Shown here piece after piece: positions 28,730 to 37,887 of a stretch of 64,000 bases of DNA (the first letter of the stretch is position 1; the number at the start of each line of letters is the position of its first letter). Location: positions 372,001-436,000 of the forward strand of contig NZ_PQMG01000001.1 of NCBI RefSeq assembly GCF_008930665.1. The letters run 5' to 3'. The DNA is from Corynebacterium sp. 74A. GTDB lineage: Bacteria > Actinomycetota > Actinomycetes > Mycobacteriales > Mycobacteriaceae. Below the pieces are notes generated by a model, which was not told the DNA's origin, ran no database searches, and saw only the letters and a program-made list of their open reading frames with translations. Both the position numbers and the translations under genes were made by a program.

Positions 28730-29833
28730 CTAGCTGGCCCGTTCCTCCGCCGCGAGCTGACCGCAGGCGGCGGCAATGTCTTGGCCGCGGGTATCGCGCA
28801 CCGTGCAGGGCACGCCTTGGGCGATTACGCGGCGCACGAACTCGTCCTGGCGCTGTTTGGGTGCGGCATCCCACTTGGATCCTGGTGTGGGGTTCAAGGG
28901 GATGAGGTTCACATGTACGCGAGAGCCCAAGGCCTGGTGCAGCTTCTTGCCCAGCATGTCCGCACGGAAGTCTTGATCATTGATATCGCGGATCAAGGCG
29001 TATTCGATGGACACGCGGCGGCCGGTCGCGTCCGCATAGTAGCGGGCGGCGTCGAGCACTTCGGCCACGGACCAGCGATTATTCACCGGCACCAAGCTAT
29101 CGCGCAGTTCATCATCTGGGGTGTGCAAACTCAGCGCGAGGGTGACGCTGAGATTTTCATCAGCCAATTTCCGGATCGCCGGCGCCAAGCCCACGGTGGA
29201 GACGGTGACATTGCGCATGGAGATACCGAAACCTTCCGGCGCCGGGCGGGTGATCTGCTTGACCGCGCTCAATACGCGCTTGTAATTGGCCAGCGGCTCG
29301 CCCATACCCATGAACACCACATTGGTCAGACGGCCACCCTCCTGCTGCATGGTGGCCGCCGCCCGACGCACCTGATCCACGATCTCACCAATGGAAAGAT
29401 TGCGATCCAATCCGCCTTGGCCGGTGGCGCAGAAAGGGCACGCCATTCCGCATCCGGCTTGGGAAGAGATGCACAGGGTGGCGCGGTCTGGATAGCGCAT
29501 GAGCACCGACTCCAGCAGCGTGCCATCATTAAGCCGCCACAGAGTTTTTTGGGTAGCGCCCGCATCGGCTTCGGTGACGCGTACCTTGGACATCAGCTCG
29601 GGAAAGAGTGCGTCCTTGACCTTCTGCCGAGCGGACTCGGGCAGGTCGGTCATCGTCAGCGGGTCGGCTTCGAGCCGCCCATAGTAGTGACGGGCAATCT
29701 GGTTGACACGGAACTTCGGCAACCCCAGCTCAGTAACAGCGGAGATGCGCTCCTCGGGATCGAGATCGGCGAAGTGCAGCGGCGGCATGCCGCGCTGCGG
29801 GGCTTTGAACTGGAGGCGAACGGGTTCAGACAT
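28730..29833 (-). CDS. rlmN: 23S rRNA (adenine-2503-C2)-methyltransferase RlmN
   Basis: A radical-SAM enzyme that methylates A2503 of 23S rRNA (and A37 of some tRNAs). The 367-aa protein has the [4Fe-4S] motif [11 protein letters not shown], preceded by CISSQAG, then [14 protein letters not shown] and [11 protein letters not shown], and the C-terminal Cys in [16 protein letters not shown], required for the family's methylated-Cys mechanism. The ATG at 29831-29833 ([10 protein letters not shown]) was chosen over one four codons upstream; neither has a strong ribosome-binding site. Confidence 0.96.
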   Translation of the reverse strand: MSEPVRLQFKAPQRGMPPLHFADLDPEERISAVTELGLPKFRVNQIARHYYGRLEADPLTMTDLPESARQKVKDALFPELMSKVRVTEADAGATQKTLWRLNDGTLLESVLMRYPDRATLCISSQAGCGMACPFCATGQGGLDRNLSIGEIVDQVRRAAATMQQEGGRLTNVVFMGMGEPLANYKRVLSAVKQITRPAPEGFGISMRNVTVSTVGLAPAIRKLADENLSVTLALSLHTPDDELRDSLVPVNNRWSVAEVLDAARYYADATGRRVSIEYALIRDINDQDFRADMLGKKLHQALGSRVHVNLIPLNPTPGSKWDAAPKQRQDEFVRRVIAQGVPCTVRDTRGQDIAAACGQLAAEERAS

Positions 29834-29879
29834 AGTAGGCCCCATTGTTTCACGAGGAAGGAGGACCGAGGAAATCCAC

Positions 29880-29885
29880 TATACT
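29880..29885 (+). promoter_or_regulatory. -10 element upstream of the LapA-domain gene
   Basis: TATACT, a good -10 hexamer, about 78 bases before the GTG start. No clear -35 is present. Confidence 0.3.
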
Positions 29886-29962
29886 GACGGTGTTTAAGAC
29901 CTCCTAGAGATTAATTCTCTCTTTCCCTGCACGATCTGTACACCCCGCACGAGGAGACATCC

Positions 29963-30424
29963 GTGACCACCCCCGCTGAGCCCAATCCCAGCTCCGAGCC
30001 GCACCCGCGTATTAATGACGACTCGATCCTCGGCTCCTCCCACCCCACCCGCGCCCACGACGCCGTAGCCGAGCGCGCCGAGAGCTCCGCTACCCCAGCC
30101 CGCCGCGAGGATAGCGCGCCGGAGCAGCAGAGCCAGGCGGAGACTTCCGCGACGGCGAAGAAGAAGCCAGCCAAGCTCAACCGCACTCTCGCCTCTTCTA
30201 CGTGGGCGGCGCTGATTATCGGCGCCCTGCTGCTCATCCTCTTGCTGGTGTTCATCATGCAGAACCAGCAGCCAGTGGAGCTGCAGCTCTTCGCCTGGAC
30301 CTTTGAGTTCCCCGCTGGCGTGGGCTTTTTGCTCGCCGCTATCGCCGGGGCACTCATTATGGCCATGGCCGGCATCGTGCGCATGTTTGAGCTGCGGCGC
30401 CAGGTAAAAAAGGCCCGCCAATAA
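29963..30424 (+). CDS. LapA-domain (DUF1049) membrane protein
   Basis: A 153-aa protein with a long hydrophilic N-terminus (about 75 residues rich in Ser, Glu and Pro) followed by a LapA/DUF1049 unit: TM helix ALIIGALLLILLLVFIMQN, the QNQQPVELQLFAWTFEFPAG motif, a second TM helix and a basic tail RMFELRRQVKKARQ. The E. coli homologue helps regulate LPS assembly, but that role cannot apply here; the function is unknown. The start is GTG with GAGGAG about nine bases upstream. Monocistronic, ending at a terminator shared with the convergent MFS gene. Confidence 0.8.
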   Translation: MTTPAEPNPSSEPHPRINDDSILGSSHPTRAHDAVAERAESSATPARREDSAPEQQSQAETSATAKKKPAKLNRTLASSTWAALIIGALLLILLLVFIMQNQQPVELQLFAWTFEFPAGVGFLLAAIAGALIMAMAGIVRMFELRRQVKKARQ

Positions 30425-30445
30425 CTACCCGTCGCATTAGCTACC

Positions 30446-30479
30446 AGCGGGGTGCTCTCATGCTTAAGGGCACCCCGCT
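30446..30479. terminator. Bidirectional terminator between the LapA and MFS genes
   Basis: A perfect 10-bp stem AGCGGGGTGC/GCACCCCGCT with a 14-base loop, followed by GTTTACC on the plus strand, placed between convergent genes. Confidence 0.8.
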
Positions 30480-30524
30480 GTTTACCTCTCTCCTGCCCTG
30501 CAGCGGGCGGTAAAACGCTGGGTT

Positions 30525-32144
30525 TTAGGGACGCTTCTTGGTGGAACGGCGCACCATCAACGCCCCGAGCAGACCAATGACCAGACACAGCACGGCCGCA
30601 TAGAGCGATACCTTGGTGGCCTCGGCGAAGACGCGCGCCAGAGGCGCAATCACCTCCTCGGGTGCGCCCTGCTGGCGCAGGCCGACCAGCGTTCCACCGG
30701 CGGAGCTGCGCATGGCCTCGGCTAGCTGCGCTTGGCTGCCGACGAAGTCTGCGGACTTCCATGCGAGGGCGGCAGAGAGGGTAGCACCGGCCATGGCGGC
30801 ACCCAGGGCGGAGCCGATCTGGCGCACGGTGGACTGGGTCGCGGATGCTTGGCCGGACTGGGCAATGGGGATATCGCCGAGCACCAGCGAGGTGAGCTGC
30901 GCCGAGGCGAGGCCGAGGCCAATGCCATAGACCACTAGGGCGAAGACCACGAGCCACAAGGGCTGCCCTACCCTTTCTTCAGCAGCGAGCTGCAGCGTGC
31001 CGAAAACCTCAAGCCCCAAGCCCACGAGCACGACACCCGGAGCGCCGATTCTGGCTGCCAGATGGCGGGCTGCGGCACCAGAGAGGAAGGCACCTATCGC
31101 CATCGCTGCCAGCACCAGCCCTGTAGCCAAGGCAGACAGTCCCGCCGAGGACACAAGGTAGAGCGGCAGCACGAAGACGAGCGCGAACTCGCCTACCGCC
31201 ACCAGCAAGGCGGTGAGGTTGCCCCACGTGAAGGTGGGATAGCGGAACATGCCGAGATCCAGCAAGACCGACTGCTGGGTGCGAGCACGGCGCAACTCGG
31301 TGGCGACGAAGCCGCTCAAGGACATCGCGGCAATCACCAGTGCGATGCCAGCGGCAGAGGGCCAGTGCTGCGGCCACTGTGCGGAGCCGAGGTGAAAGTC
31401 CGCGATTGCTGTCCACCAGCCCAGTTTGGGGCCTTCAATGATGCCGAATACGAGCGTGCCGAAGCCGATCGCGGAGAGGCTAAATCCGAGAACGTCTCTC
31501 TCGCCCGCAGGGTGCTGCGCACTGCCGATGGGCTCGGCGGAGGTATCGGGCACCCACGCGAATGCTGCGCCGACGAGGCCGAGGGCCAGAGGAACGTTGA
31601 CCCAAAAGATCCATTCCCAGCCGGCGCATTCGGTGATGACACCGCCGAGCAGCGGGCCGAGGGCGGCGGCGCCACTCATCACCGCGCCCCACACGCCGAA
31701 GGCTGCCGCGCGATCCTTGCCGCGAAACATGGCGTTAGTGGTGGATAGCGTCGATGGCAGAATGCAGGCTCCACCCACGCCTTGCACCACGCGGGCCACA
31801 ATCAGTGTGGACACGGAGCTGGAGAGTGCGGCCAGGATCGAGCCGCTAGCGAAGATACACAGCCCAGCGAGGAAAAACTTACGCCGGCCGTAGCGGTCCC
31901 CCATGCGTCCGGCGGCGAGCAGCAGGGCGGCGAATACCACCGAGTAGACGCTGCTGACCCACTGGGCTTCCGAAAGATCAAGGTTAAGTTCGCGAATAAT
32001 CGTGGGCATGGATACACCCACGATGGTGCCATCGAGCACGATCAGCGCCAGCCCCACCGCGAGGATGATGAGTGCGCGCCACTTATGCGGGGTGGCGGCG
32101 TCCTCCTTCGCGGACGCTGCCTCATCTATAGAGTTATGTGCCAT
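30525..32144 (-). CDS. MFS drug-efflux transporter (DHA2, 14-TM family)
   Basis: A 539-aa inner-membrane drug:H+ antiporter-like protein. It begins MAHNSIDEAASAKEDAATPHK and then has about 14 hydrophobic helices, with motif C-like VLDGTIVGVSMPTI in TM1, motif A GRMGDRYGRRKFFL in the first loop and VQGVGGACILPSTLS in TM4. Substrate unknown; family members export dyes and antiseptics. A second ATG lies three bases upstream; a minus-strand TATGCT (32156-32161) close by predicts a nearly leaderless mRNA. No regulator gene is adjacent. Confidence 0.9.
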   Translation of the reverse strand: MAHNSIDEAASAKEDAATPHKWRALIILAVGLALIVLDGTIVGVSMPTIIRELNLDLSEAQWVSSVYSVVFAALLLAAGRMGDRYGRRKFFLAGLCIFASGSILAALSSSVSTLIVARVVQGVGGACILPSTLSTTNAMFRGKDRAAAFGVWGAVMSGAAALGPLLGGVITECAGWEWIFWVNVPLALGLVGAAFAWVPDTSAEPIGSAQHPAGERDVLGFSLSAIGFGTLVFGIIEGPKLGWWTAIADFHLGSAQWPQHWPSAAGIALVIAAMSLSGFVATELRRARTQQSVLLDLGMFRYPTFTWGNLTALLVAVGEFALVFVLPLYLVSSAGLSALATGLVLAAMAIGAFLSGAAARHLAARIGAPGVVLVGLGLEVFGTLQLAAEERVGQPLWLVVFALVVYGIGLGLASAQLTSLVLGDIPIAQSGQASATQSTVRQIGSALGAAMAGATLSAALAWKSADFVGSQAQLAEAMRSSAGGTLVGLRQQGAPEEVIAPLARVFAEATKVSLYAAVLCLVIGLLGALMVRRSTKKRP

Positions 32145-32255
32145 CATGATGTTTCAGCATAGTCGCCACTGCTACACCGCTTTATCTTCACTTGTATCGA
32201 TGGCCATCACACACACGTGCAGCGGCCCCGCAGCGGTGGTGTGTGCGCTCCGGTA

Positions 32256-33176
32256 TTAGACCACTGCGGCTTCCACCGTGATGGTGGAGAGCACCAGCCA
32301 TGTCACCATGGCTGCAGGCAACATGCCGTCGAGGCGGTCCATGAGTCCCCCATGGCCGGGCAAGAGCGCAGACATGTCTTTGATGCCGAGTTCGCGTTTG
32401 AATTGGGATTCGACGAGATCACCAAGAGTCGCGCAGATAACGAGGCCGAGGCCGAGAAGAATGCCCGCCCAGATTGAGCCGGCGAGCAGCAGGGTGACAC
32501 AGAGTGCACCGGTGATCGTGCCGAGGACGATCGAGCCGGCGAAGCCTTCCCAGGACTTCTTGGGGCTGACCGCCGGCGCCATGGGATGCGAGCCGAAGAA
32601 TACGCCGGCGGCGAAACCACCGACATCGGAGGCGACCACGCACAGCATGAAGGTGACCACGTACCACTTGGGGTCCGCGGGCCCATCGTTGAGTCTGGAG
32701 ATGAGCGCGGCGAAGGTGCCGAACATGGGGATCCAGGTGAGCACGAAAATACCCATGCTCATATCGCGGAGATAGTTCTGGGGGGCGGTGCTGCGGCCGC
32801 GGTGAAAGAGCCGGCCAAACATCAGCGCGAGGACCGTGGTGACATAGGCGGCGGCCATCCCGTCTACCCCGAAGGGCCAGGACAGCCAGACCATGCCTTG
32901 GCCGCCGATGATCAGCACCCAGTGCGGGACCACATAGCCGTGCTCGCGGAGGCGGTGCACCACCTCCCAGGTGCCGCCGGCGACGGCGAGCGCCACGAGC
33001 GGATACCAGCCATAGGGGATGAGGACGATGCAGGCGAGCACGAGAGCACCGAGGCCCACTCCCACACCGATGGCGGTTTTGAGGTCACGGCCCGCCTTGT
33101 TTTTCGGCTTCGGCAGGTGCTCCCCGCTGAGACCAAGGGGATTTTTGATCAGCTCGCCCCGGTTCTTCTCTTCCAC
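32256..33176 (-). CDS. cdsA: Phosphatidate cytidylyltransferase
   Basis: CdsA makes CDP-diacylglycerol from phosphatidate and CTP, feeding cardiolipin and phosphatidylinositol synthesis. The 306-aa integral membrane protein has about eight TM helices, and the signature SPKKSWEGFAGS ... SQFKRELGIKDMSALLPGHG followed by GLMDRLDGML. The GTG at 33174-33176 is preceded by GGAGGGG, so it was preferred over upstream open codons. It ends the rpsB-tsf-pyrH-frr-cdsA series. Confidence 0.95.
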   Translation of the reverse strand: MEEKNRGELIKNPLGLSGEHLPKPKNKAGRDLKTAIGVGVGLGALVLACIVLIPYGWYPLVALAVAGGTWEVVHRLREHGYVVPHWVLIIGGQGMVWLSWPFGVDGMAAAYVTTVLALMFGRLFHRGRSTAPQNYLRDMSMGIFVLTWIPMFGTFAALISRLNDGPADPKWYVVTFMLCVVASDVGGFAAGVFFGSHPMAPAVSPKKSWEGFAGSIVLGTITGALCVTLLLAGSIWAGILLGLGLVICATLGDLVESQFKRELGIKDMSALLPGHGGLMDRLDGMLPAAMVTWLVLSTITVEAAVV

Positions 33177-33347
33177 TGCCCCTCCAAAGTGTGCAGTTAA
33201 CGCGCTGAGCGCCACGCACTACCCGCCGGTAGGGCCGCAACGCTCAACAGGAGGACACACCGGCGCTGCACTGGCCTCGTACCGTGGCGGCGACTCGGCG
33301 ATAAAGCGATTCGGGGTGCCCTCAGGATTGTCCTGCGAGGTGAAGGC

Positions 33348-33914
33348 CTAAACCTCCATCAGCTCGCTTTCCTTGCGCTCGACGTGCTCGTCCACCTTGG
33401 CCACGTGCTTCTGGGTGATCTTATCCAGCTGCTGCTCCGCGGATTTCACTTCATCCTCACCGGCGTCGCCATCTTTTTGAATCTTCTTCAGGTGCTGATT
33501 GCCATCGCGGCGGATATTGCGGATGGCAATCTTGGCGTCCTCTCCCTTGGATTTAGCCAATTTCACCATGTCGCGGCGGCGCTCCTCGGTCAGCTGCGGA
33601 ATGGTCACGCGCAGCACCTGGCCGTCGTTGGTGGGGTTTACGCCCAGGTCGGAGTTGCGGATGGCGTTTTCGATCTCGCTCATCAGGCTCTGCTCATAGG
33701 GCTTGATCAGCAGCATGCGCGGCTCCGGAACGGAAATGGTAGCCATTTGGGTAATGGGGGTCATCGCCCCGTAATATTCGGCCATCACGCCGTTGAACAT
33801 TGCGGGGTTCGCGCGACCGGTGCGGATAGTGGTGAGGTCCTCGCGGACAAACTCCACGGACTGCTCCATACGGCCTTCGGCGTCGAAGAGGATCTCCTCG
33901 ATCATCTCACTCAT
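33348..33914 (-). CDS. frr: Ribosome recycling factor
   Basis: RRF with EF-G splits post-termination ribosomes. The 188-aa protein shows [20 protein letters not shown], the [22 protein letters not shown] core, [20 protein letters not shown] and a basic/charged C-terminal helix, full-length for the family (about 185). An alternative ATG three codons in would give 185 aa, but the first ATG has a better-spaced GTGAG. Confidence 0.97.
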   Translation of the reverse strand: MSEMIEEILFDAEGRMEQSVEFVREDLTTIRTGRANPAMFNGVMAEYYGAMTPITQMATISVPEPRMLLIKPYEQSLMSEIENAIRNSDLGVNPTNDGQVLRVTIPQLTEERRRDMVKLAKSKGEDAKIAIRNIRRDGNQHLKKIQKDGDAGEDEVKSAEQQLDKITQKHVAKVDEHVERKESELMEV

Positions 33915-34051
33915 GGTGTAGTTCTCACTTCTCTATATGTGGGTGCGCGGACGAGCGCGCGGTGGGCGTTCACTCAAGTGAGCAACAGACCGGCCCCGAC
34001 GCCGCGGCACCTGAGACGGTCTGCTTCTCACAGGTTCATCGTCCCAATCTA

Positions 34052-34777
34052 TCAGGATTGGACGAGAGTTCCGATGGACTCGCCCTTGATGGCGCGGGCG
34101 ATATTGCCCTCCTGCAGCAGATTGAACACGAGAATCGGCATGTTGTTGTCCATACACAGGCTAAACGCGGTGGCATCGGCCACCTTCAGGCCGCGCTCGA
34201 TCACTTCGCGCGGGGTGATCTGAGTAAAGAGTTCGGCGTCGGGGTTGGTGCGGGGATCATCCGAGTACACTCCGTCCACGGCCTTGGCCATGAGCAGTAC
34301 CTCGCAGTCGATCTCCAGGGCTCGCTGCGCGGCGGTGGTATCGGTGGAGAAGTACGGCAGCCCCATGCCGGCGCCGAAGATCACCACACGGCCCTTGTCT
34401 AGGTGGCGCTTGGCGCGCAGCGGCAGGTAGGGCTCGGCCACCTGCGCCATGTTGATGGAGGTTTGCACACGGCAGTCGATGCCGGCGCGCTCCAGGAAGT
34501 CCTGGAGGGCGAGGCAGTTCATCACGGTGCCGAGCATGCCCATATAGTCCGAGCGGTTACGGTCCAGACCGCGCTGTTGCAGCTGGGCGCCACGGAAGAA
34601 GTTGCCGCCGCCAATGACCACGGCAACCTCCGCCCCCTCGCGGGCGACACTCGCGATCTGCTGCGCCACGTTTTCCACCACATCGGGATCGATGCCCACA
34701 GTGCCACCGCCGAACATCTCACCCCCGAGCTTCAGCATGACGCGCTTATATCCCTCACGAGTGGCACCCTCGGCCAT
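34052..34777 (-). CDS. pyrH: Uridylate kinase
   Basis: PyrH phosphorylates UMP to UDP. The 241-aa amino-acid-kinase-fold protein has [50 protein letters not shown] and the [14 protein letters not shown] motif. ATG 34775-34777 follows GAAAGG by eight bases; an upstream in-frame GTG adds three codons. It lies in the standard tsf-pyrH-frr order, but a strong terminator separates it from tsf, so it likely has its own promoter. Confidence 0.97.
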   Translation of the reverse strand: MAEGATREGYKRVMLKLGGEMFGGGTVGIDPDVVENVAQQIASVAREGAEVAVVIGGGNFFRGAQLQQRGLDRNRSDYMGMLGTVMNCLALQDFLERAGIDCRVQTSINMAQVAEPYLPLRAKRHLDKGRVVIFGAGMGLPYFSTDTTAAQRALEIDCEVLLMAKAVDGVYSDDPRTNPDAELFTQITPREVIERGLKVADATAFSLCMDNNMPILVFNLLQEGNIARAIKGESIGTLVQS

Positions 34778-34855
34778 AGTTGTCACCTTTCGTCGACGCG
34801 GTTGGTTCGTTTGCGTATTCTACCCGCCGCCCCGATGACGTGCTCCACGCACTCG

Positions 34856-34868
34856 GCTTATCGACGCC
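34856..34868 (+). repeat. Recurrent intergenic motif GCTTATCGACGCC, copy between tsf and pyrH
   Basis: Exact copy of the 13-mer also found at 6713 and 24281, followed by ACCC. Confidence 0.5.
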
Positions 34869-34895
34869 ACCCTCGCTCTTCCTGCTCTAAGGACA

Positions 34896-34932
34896 AGAAA
34901 AAACCTGCACCCCGTGGCTACGGGATGCAGGT
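34896..34932 (-). terminator. Intrinsic terminator of tsf
   Basis: On the minus strand a 13-bp stem (ACGGGATGCAGGT pairing with ACCTGCACCCCGT, one mismatch) with a four-base loop is followed by TTTTTTCTT. This is a textbook rho-independent terminator just past the tsf stop. Confidence 0.92.
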
Positions 34933-34957
34933 CTACTCGGCGCTCAGCGCCTAGAGA

Positions 34958-35791
34958 TTAAGAGGAGTGCTGGCCAACCTCGAGGCGACCGAAGCCGGTG
35001 AGCTTCACGCCTGCCTCGTCCATGACCTGCTTGACGGTCTTCTTGTTGTCAGAAACAGAAGCCTGGTCCTCCAGGACGACGTCCTTGTAGAAGCCGTTCA
35101 TACGACCCTCCACGATCTTGGCGATAGCCTGCTCCGGCTTGCCCTCTTCGCGGGTGATCTTCTCCTGGGTAGCACGCTCGGACTCGACGATGTCGGCGGG
35201 GACCTCGTCGCGGTTGAGGTACTGCGCCTTCATGGCGGCAACCTGCATAGCGGCGGCGTGAGCGGCCTGCTCGGCAGCCTCGCCCTCGCCGGTATAAGCC
35301 ACCAACACGCCCACTGCCGGCGGCAGGTCGGCTGCACGCTGGTGCTTGTAGACGGCGATGTTCTCGCCCTCGAGGGTGACAGCGCTGGAAAGCAGCAGCT
35401 TCTCACCGATCTTGGCGGAGAGCTCCTGGATAGCCTCGCCGGCGGTGGAGCCGTCCAGCGGTGCGTTGTTGAGCTCCTCAGCGGAGTTAGCCTTCACAGC
35501 GGCAGCGGCGTCAGCCACCTTGGCTGCGAATTCCTTGAACTCGGCGTTCTTGGCCACGAAGTCGGTCTCAGAGTTGACCTCGATCATCGTGGAACCGGAG
35601 ACGGCAATCAGGCCCTCGGCGGCGGTGCGCTCGGCGCGCTTGCCCACGTCCTTAGCACCCTTAATACGCAGCAGCTCGACAGCCTTGTCGAAGTCGCCAT
35701 CGGTCTCAGAAAGAGCCTTCTTGCAGTCCATCATTCCGGAGCCGGTGAGCTCGCGGAGCTTCTTAACGTCAGCGGCGCTGTAGTTCGCCAT
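34958..35791 (-). CDS. tsf: Elongation factor Ts
   Basis: EF-Ts exchanges GDP on EF-Tu. The 277-aa protein begins [20 protein letters not shown] with MMDCKKAL, has the EF-Tu-contact motif SETDFVAKN, the repeated dimerisation-like domains and a coiled-coil region near [17 protein letters not shown], then ends [11 protein letters not shown] long open frame upstream is non-coding; the ATG follows AGGAGGATCGTCACGT. It follows rpsB and ends at a strong terminator. Confidence 0.97.
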   Translation of the reverse strand: MANYSAADVKKLRELTGSGMMDCKKALSETDGDFDKAVELLRIKGAKDVGKRAERTAAEGLIAVSGSTMIEVNSETDFVAKNAEFKEFAAKVADAAAAVKANSAEELNNAPLDGSTAGEAIQELSAKIGEKLLLSSAVTLEGENIAVYKHQRAADLPPAVGVLVAYTGEGEAAEQAAHAAAMQVAAMKAQYLNRDEVPADIVESERATQEKITREEGKPEQAIAKIVEGRMNGFYKDVVLEDQASVSDNKKTVKQVMDEAGVKLTGFGRLEVGQHSS

Positions 35792-35951
35792 ACGTGACGA
35801 TCCTCCTTGGTTTTGTTGGATGTTTAGTTGTCCACAACACGTGCGTTGCGGTCCCGCAGTATTCACGGGCCATCGCCCACTAACCCTAGATGAGAGCATG
35901 CCGCTCTGCAGTGAAGTGGAGTGGGCGTCGATACGCACTGCGCATGATGTG

Positions 35952-35974
35952 GTGTTATTCAGGGCGAATAACAC
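35952..35974 (-). terminator. Hairpin between rpsB and tsf
   Basis: A perfect 9-bp stem GTGTTATTC/GAATAACAC with loop AGGGC, in a 264-bp spacer. Without a T-run it may be an attenuator that sets the rpsB/tsf ratio. Confidence 0.5.
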
Positions 35975-36055
35975 AGCCCCCACCGCACAACCAACGACAG
36001 TGAAGTTGTATCGCAGTGCGAGTGAGGGCTCTGTGTGAGTGTGAGCTCGGTGAAG

Positions 36056-36889
36056 TTACTTCTCTTCAGCCGATGCATCGGCAGCTGCCTCAGCAGCCTC
36101 GGATGCCTCAACCTTCGGTGCAACCTCTTCGCCGGCCTCAGCCTTGGGGGCAGCGTCCTTGTCCCCAGCGGCTTCCTTGGCTGCGGCGAGCTCGCGCTCT
36201 TCGCGTGCCTGCTTACCAGCGATCACGGCCTCGGCCACGATCTTGGTAAGAACGTTGATGGAGCGGATGGCGTCATCGTTACCCGGAACCGGGAACTGGA
36301 CCTCATCGGGATCGCAGTTGGTGTCCAGGATGGCAACGACCGGGATGTTGAGCTTCTTCGCCTCAGCAACGGCGATGTGCTCCTTGTTGGTGTCTACAAC
36401 CCACATGGCAGAAGGGATCTTCTTCATGTCGGCGATACCGGTGAGCACGCGCTCCAGCTTCTGACGCTCACGGGTGAGCATCAGGATCTCGCGCTTGCCG
36501 CGGCCCTTATAGCCGTCCTCAGCCTGGTCCATGGCCTGCAGTTCTTTCATGCGGTGCAGACGCTTGGACACGGTCTGGAAGTTGGTGAGCATACCGCCCA
36601 ACCAGCGGTGGTTCACGTAGGGCATGCCAACGCGCTCGGCCTCGTTCTGCACAGCCTCCTGGGCCTGCTTCTTGGTACCGACGAACAGAATGCTGCCGCC
36701 GTGAGCCACAGTCTCCTTGACGAACTCGAAAGCCTCGTCAATGTAGGTCAGGGTCTGCTGCAGGTCGATGATGTAGATGCCGTTGCGCTCGGTGAAGATG
36801 AAGCGACGCATCTTCGGGTTCCAACGACGAGTCTGGTGACCAAAGTGCACACCAGCATCGAGAAGCTCGCGCATGGTTACAACTGCCAT
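36056..36889 (-). CDS. rpsB: 30S ribosomal protein S2
   Basis: S2 is the late-assembling 30S protein. The 277-aa product begins [20 protein letters not shown] with RRWNPKM, and has [30 protein letters not shown] and [17 protein letters not shown], all canonical. The C-terminus carries an Ala/Glu-rich extension (about 40 residues) common in actinobacteria. AAAAGGAGC lies just before the chosen ATG. First gene of the rpsB-tsf-pyrH-frr-cdsA series. Confidence 0.98.
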   Translation of the reverse strand: MAVVTMRELLDAGVHFGHQTRRWNPKMRRFIFTERNGIYIIDLQQTLTYIDEAFEFVKETVAHGGSILFVGTKKQAQEAVQNEAERVGMPYVNHRWLGGMLTNFQTVSKRLHRMKELQAMDQAEDGYKGRGKREILMLTRERQKLERVLTGIADMKKIPSAMWVVDTNKEHIAVAEAKKLNIPVVAILDTNCDPDEVQFPVPGNDDAIRSINVLTKIVAEAVIAGKQAREERELAAAKEAAGDKDAAPKAEAGEEVAPKVEASEAAEAAADASAEEK

Positions 36890-37281
36890 GGGAATGCTCC
36901 TTTTCTGGGAAAATCTAGATTCGGTTAGTGTCAATTGTGCAGGTTTTTATCCTGCACCCTAGCGGCCACTTTTCACCTCACTGCACCCCGCACCTGACGG
37001 CGTGGGGACCATGCAGCTATGGCGGCACCCTTTAAAGGCAAGGGCACACGCGACCGCGCGTAGTCAGTAGGCCCGTCGGTGCATACGCAGCCGATGGACA
37101 CACTGCTGGCTAAACATTAGCCCACGATGTGCGTGGGAGCAATTCCGCCTTTCCTTGCCACAATCATGCGTGTGCACAGCTCAGCGGCGAAATCGTCACA
37201 TGCGCACCACCATGCACAGATCGCGCCCATCCGAGACGCGACAGAAGGAATCTCTCGCCAGAATCCCCCACCCTCGTGAGC
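36890..37281. other. 392-bp divergent intergenic region, rpsB / M23-like gene
   Basis: It holds the rpsB leader and the upstream region of the M23-like gene. The rpsB leader has a 7-bp hairpin GTGCAGG/CCTGCAC (36937-36957) about 50 nt before the ATG. No additional gene was recognised. Confidence 0.5.
36937..36957 (-). promoter_or_regulatory. Leader hairpin of rpsB, possible S2 autoregulation site
   Basis: GTGCAGG ATAAAAA CCTGCAC folds to a 7-bp stem with an A-rich loop in the rpsB 5' leader. S2 represses its own operon in some bacteria through the leader; a role here is only a suggestion. Confidence 0.3.
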
Positions 37282-37887
37282 ATGACTCGTTTTCTTGTTG
37301 TTCTGGCCGTAATCGCGCTGCACGTTGTCACCGCACCGGTGGCCGTGGCCTACGTGGATCCCACTACGGGCCTGGCCCACGCCTCGCACGTAATTCGGCC
37401 TTTTGCGAAGCCCGCCCAGAATTGGCTTTCGGGCCACCGCGGGGTGGATTTAGCTGCCGATATCGGCGCGGCAGTCCGCGCCGCCGAGGAGGGCGTGGTG
37501 GCTTTCGCTGGGGTGGTGGCCCGCACCCCGACTGTCTCGATCGATCATCCAGATGGAGTGCGCACCACCTATCAGCCCGTGCACTATACGGTACGGCGCG
37601 GTGATCGGGTGCGCGCTGGAGAGATTATCGGCAGACTCGCCGCCCCCACCACCCACTATCCGGGACTGCAGTGGGGTGCACGCCGCGATGGCGAGTACAT
37701 CAATCCTTTAAGTCTTCTCTCCCGCCCCACGATCCGGCTCAAGCCCATTCGCGGGACGGCCACTACATTAGTCCGCCCGGGGATGGGCGTGGCGGAAGGC
37801 CTCGTGCAATCGCGCCGTGGAGACGTGGGTATAGATCTGCGTGGTCTGCAAGGAGGCGTGCCCCAACAGTTCCTGCACTTCTCTTAA
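37282..37887 (+). CDS. M23-family (LytM-like) secreted protein, degenerate active site
   Basis: A 201-aa secreted LytM-domain protein. The N-terminus MTRFLVVLAVIALHVVTAPV is a signal peptide, and the domain contains HRGVDLAADIGAAV (the first zinc motif HxxxD intact), VSIDHPDGVRTTYQPV and VRAGEIIGRLAAPTTHYPGL. Where the family normally has LHWG, this protein reads LQWG, so the last zinc-ligand His is Gln: probably inactive as an endopeptidase. The last ~40 residues lie antisense to xerC and lack family similarity, suggesting the original stop was lost. An in-frame GTG two codons upstream is an alternative start. Confidence 0.75.
   Translation: MTRFLVVLAVIALHVVTAPVAVAYVDPTTGLAHASHVIRPFAKPAQNWLSGHRGVDLAADIGAAVRAAEEGVVAFAGVVARTPTVSIDHPDGVRTTYQPVHYTVRRGDRVRAGEIIGRLAAPTTHYPGLQWGARRDGEYINPLSLLSRPTIRLKPIRGTATTLVRPGMGVAEGLVQSRRGDVGIDLRGLQGGVPQQFLHFS

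Noticed and set aside
37129..37281. Longer N-terminus for the M23-like protein
   Set aside because: The added residues are Cys/Pro/Arg-rich and would bury the signal peptide.
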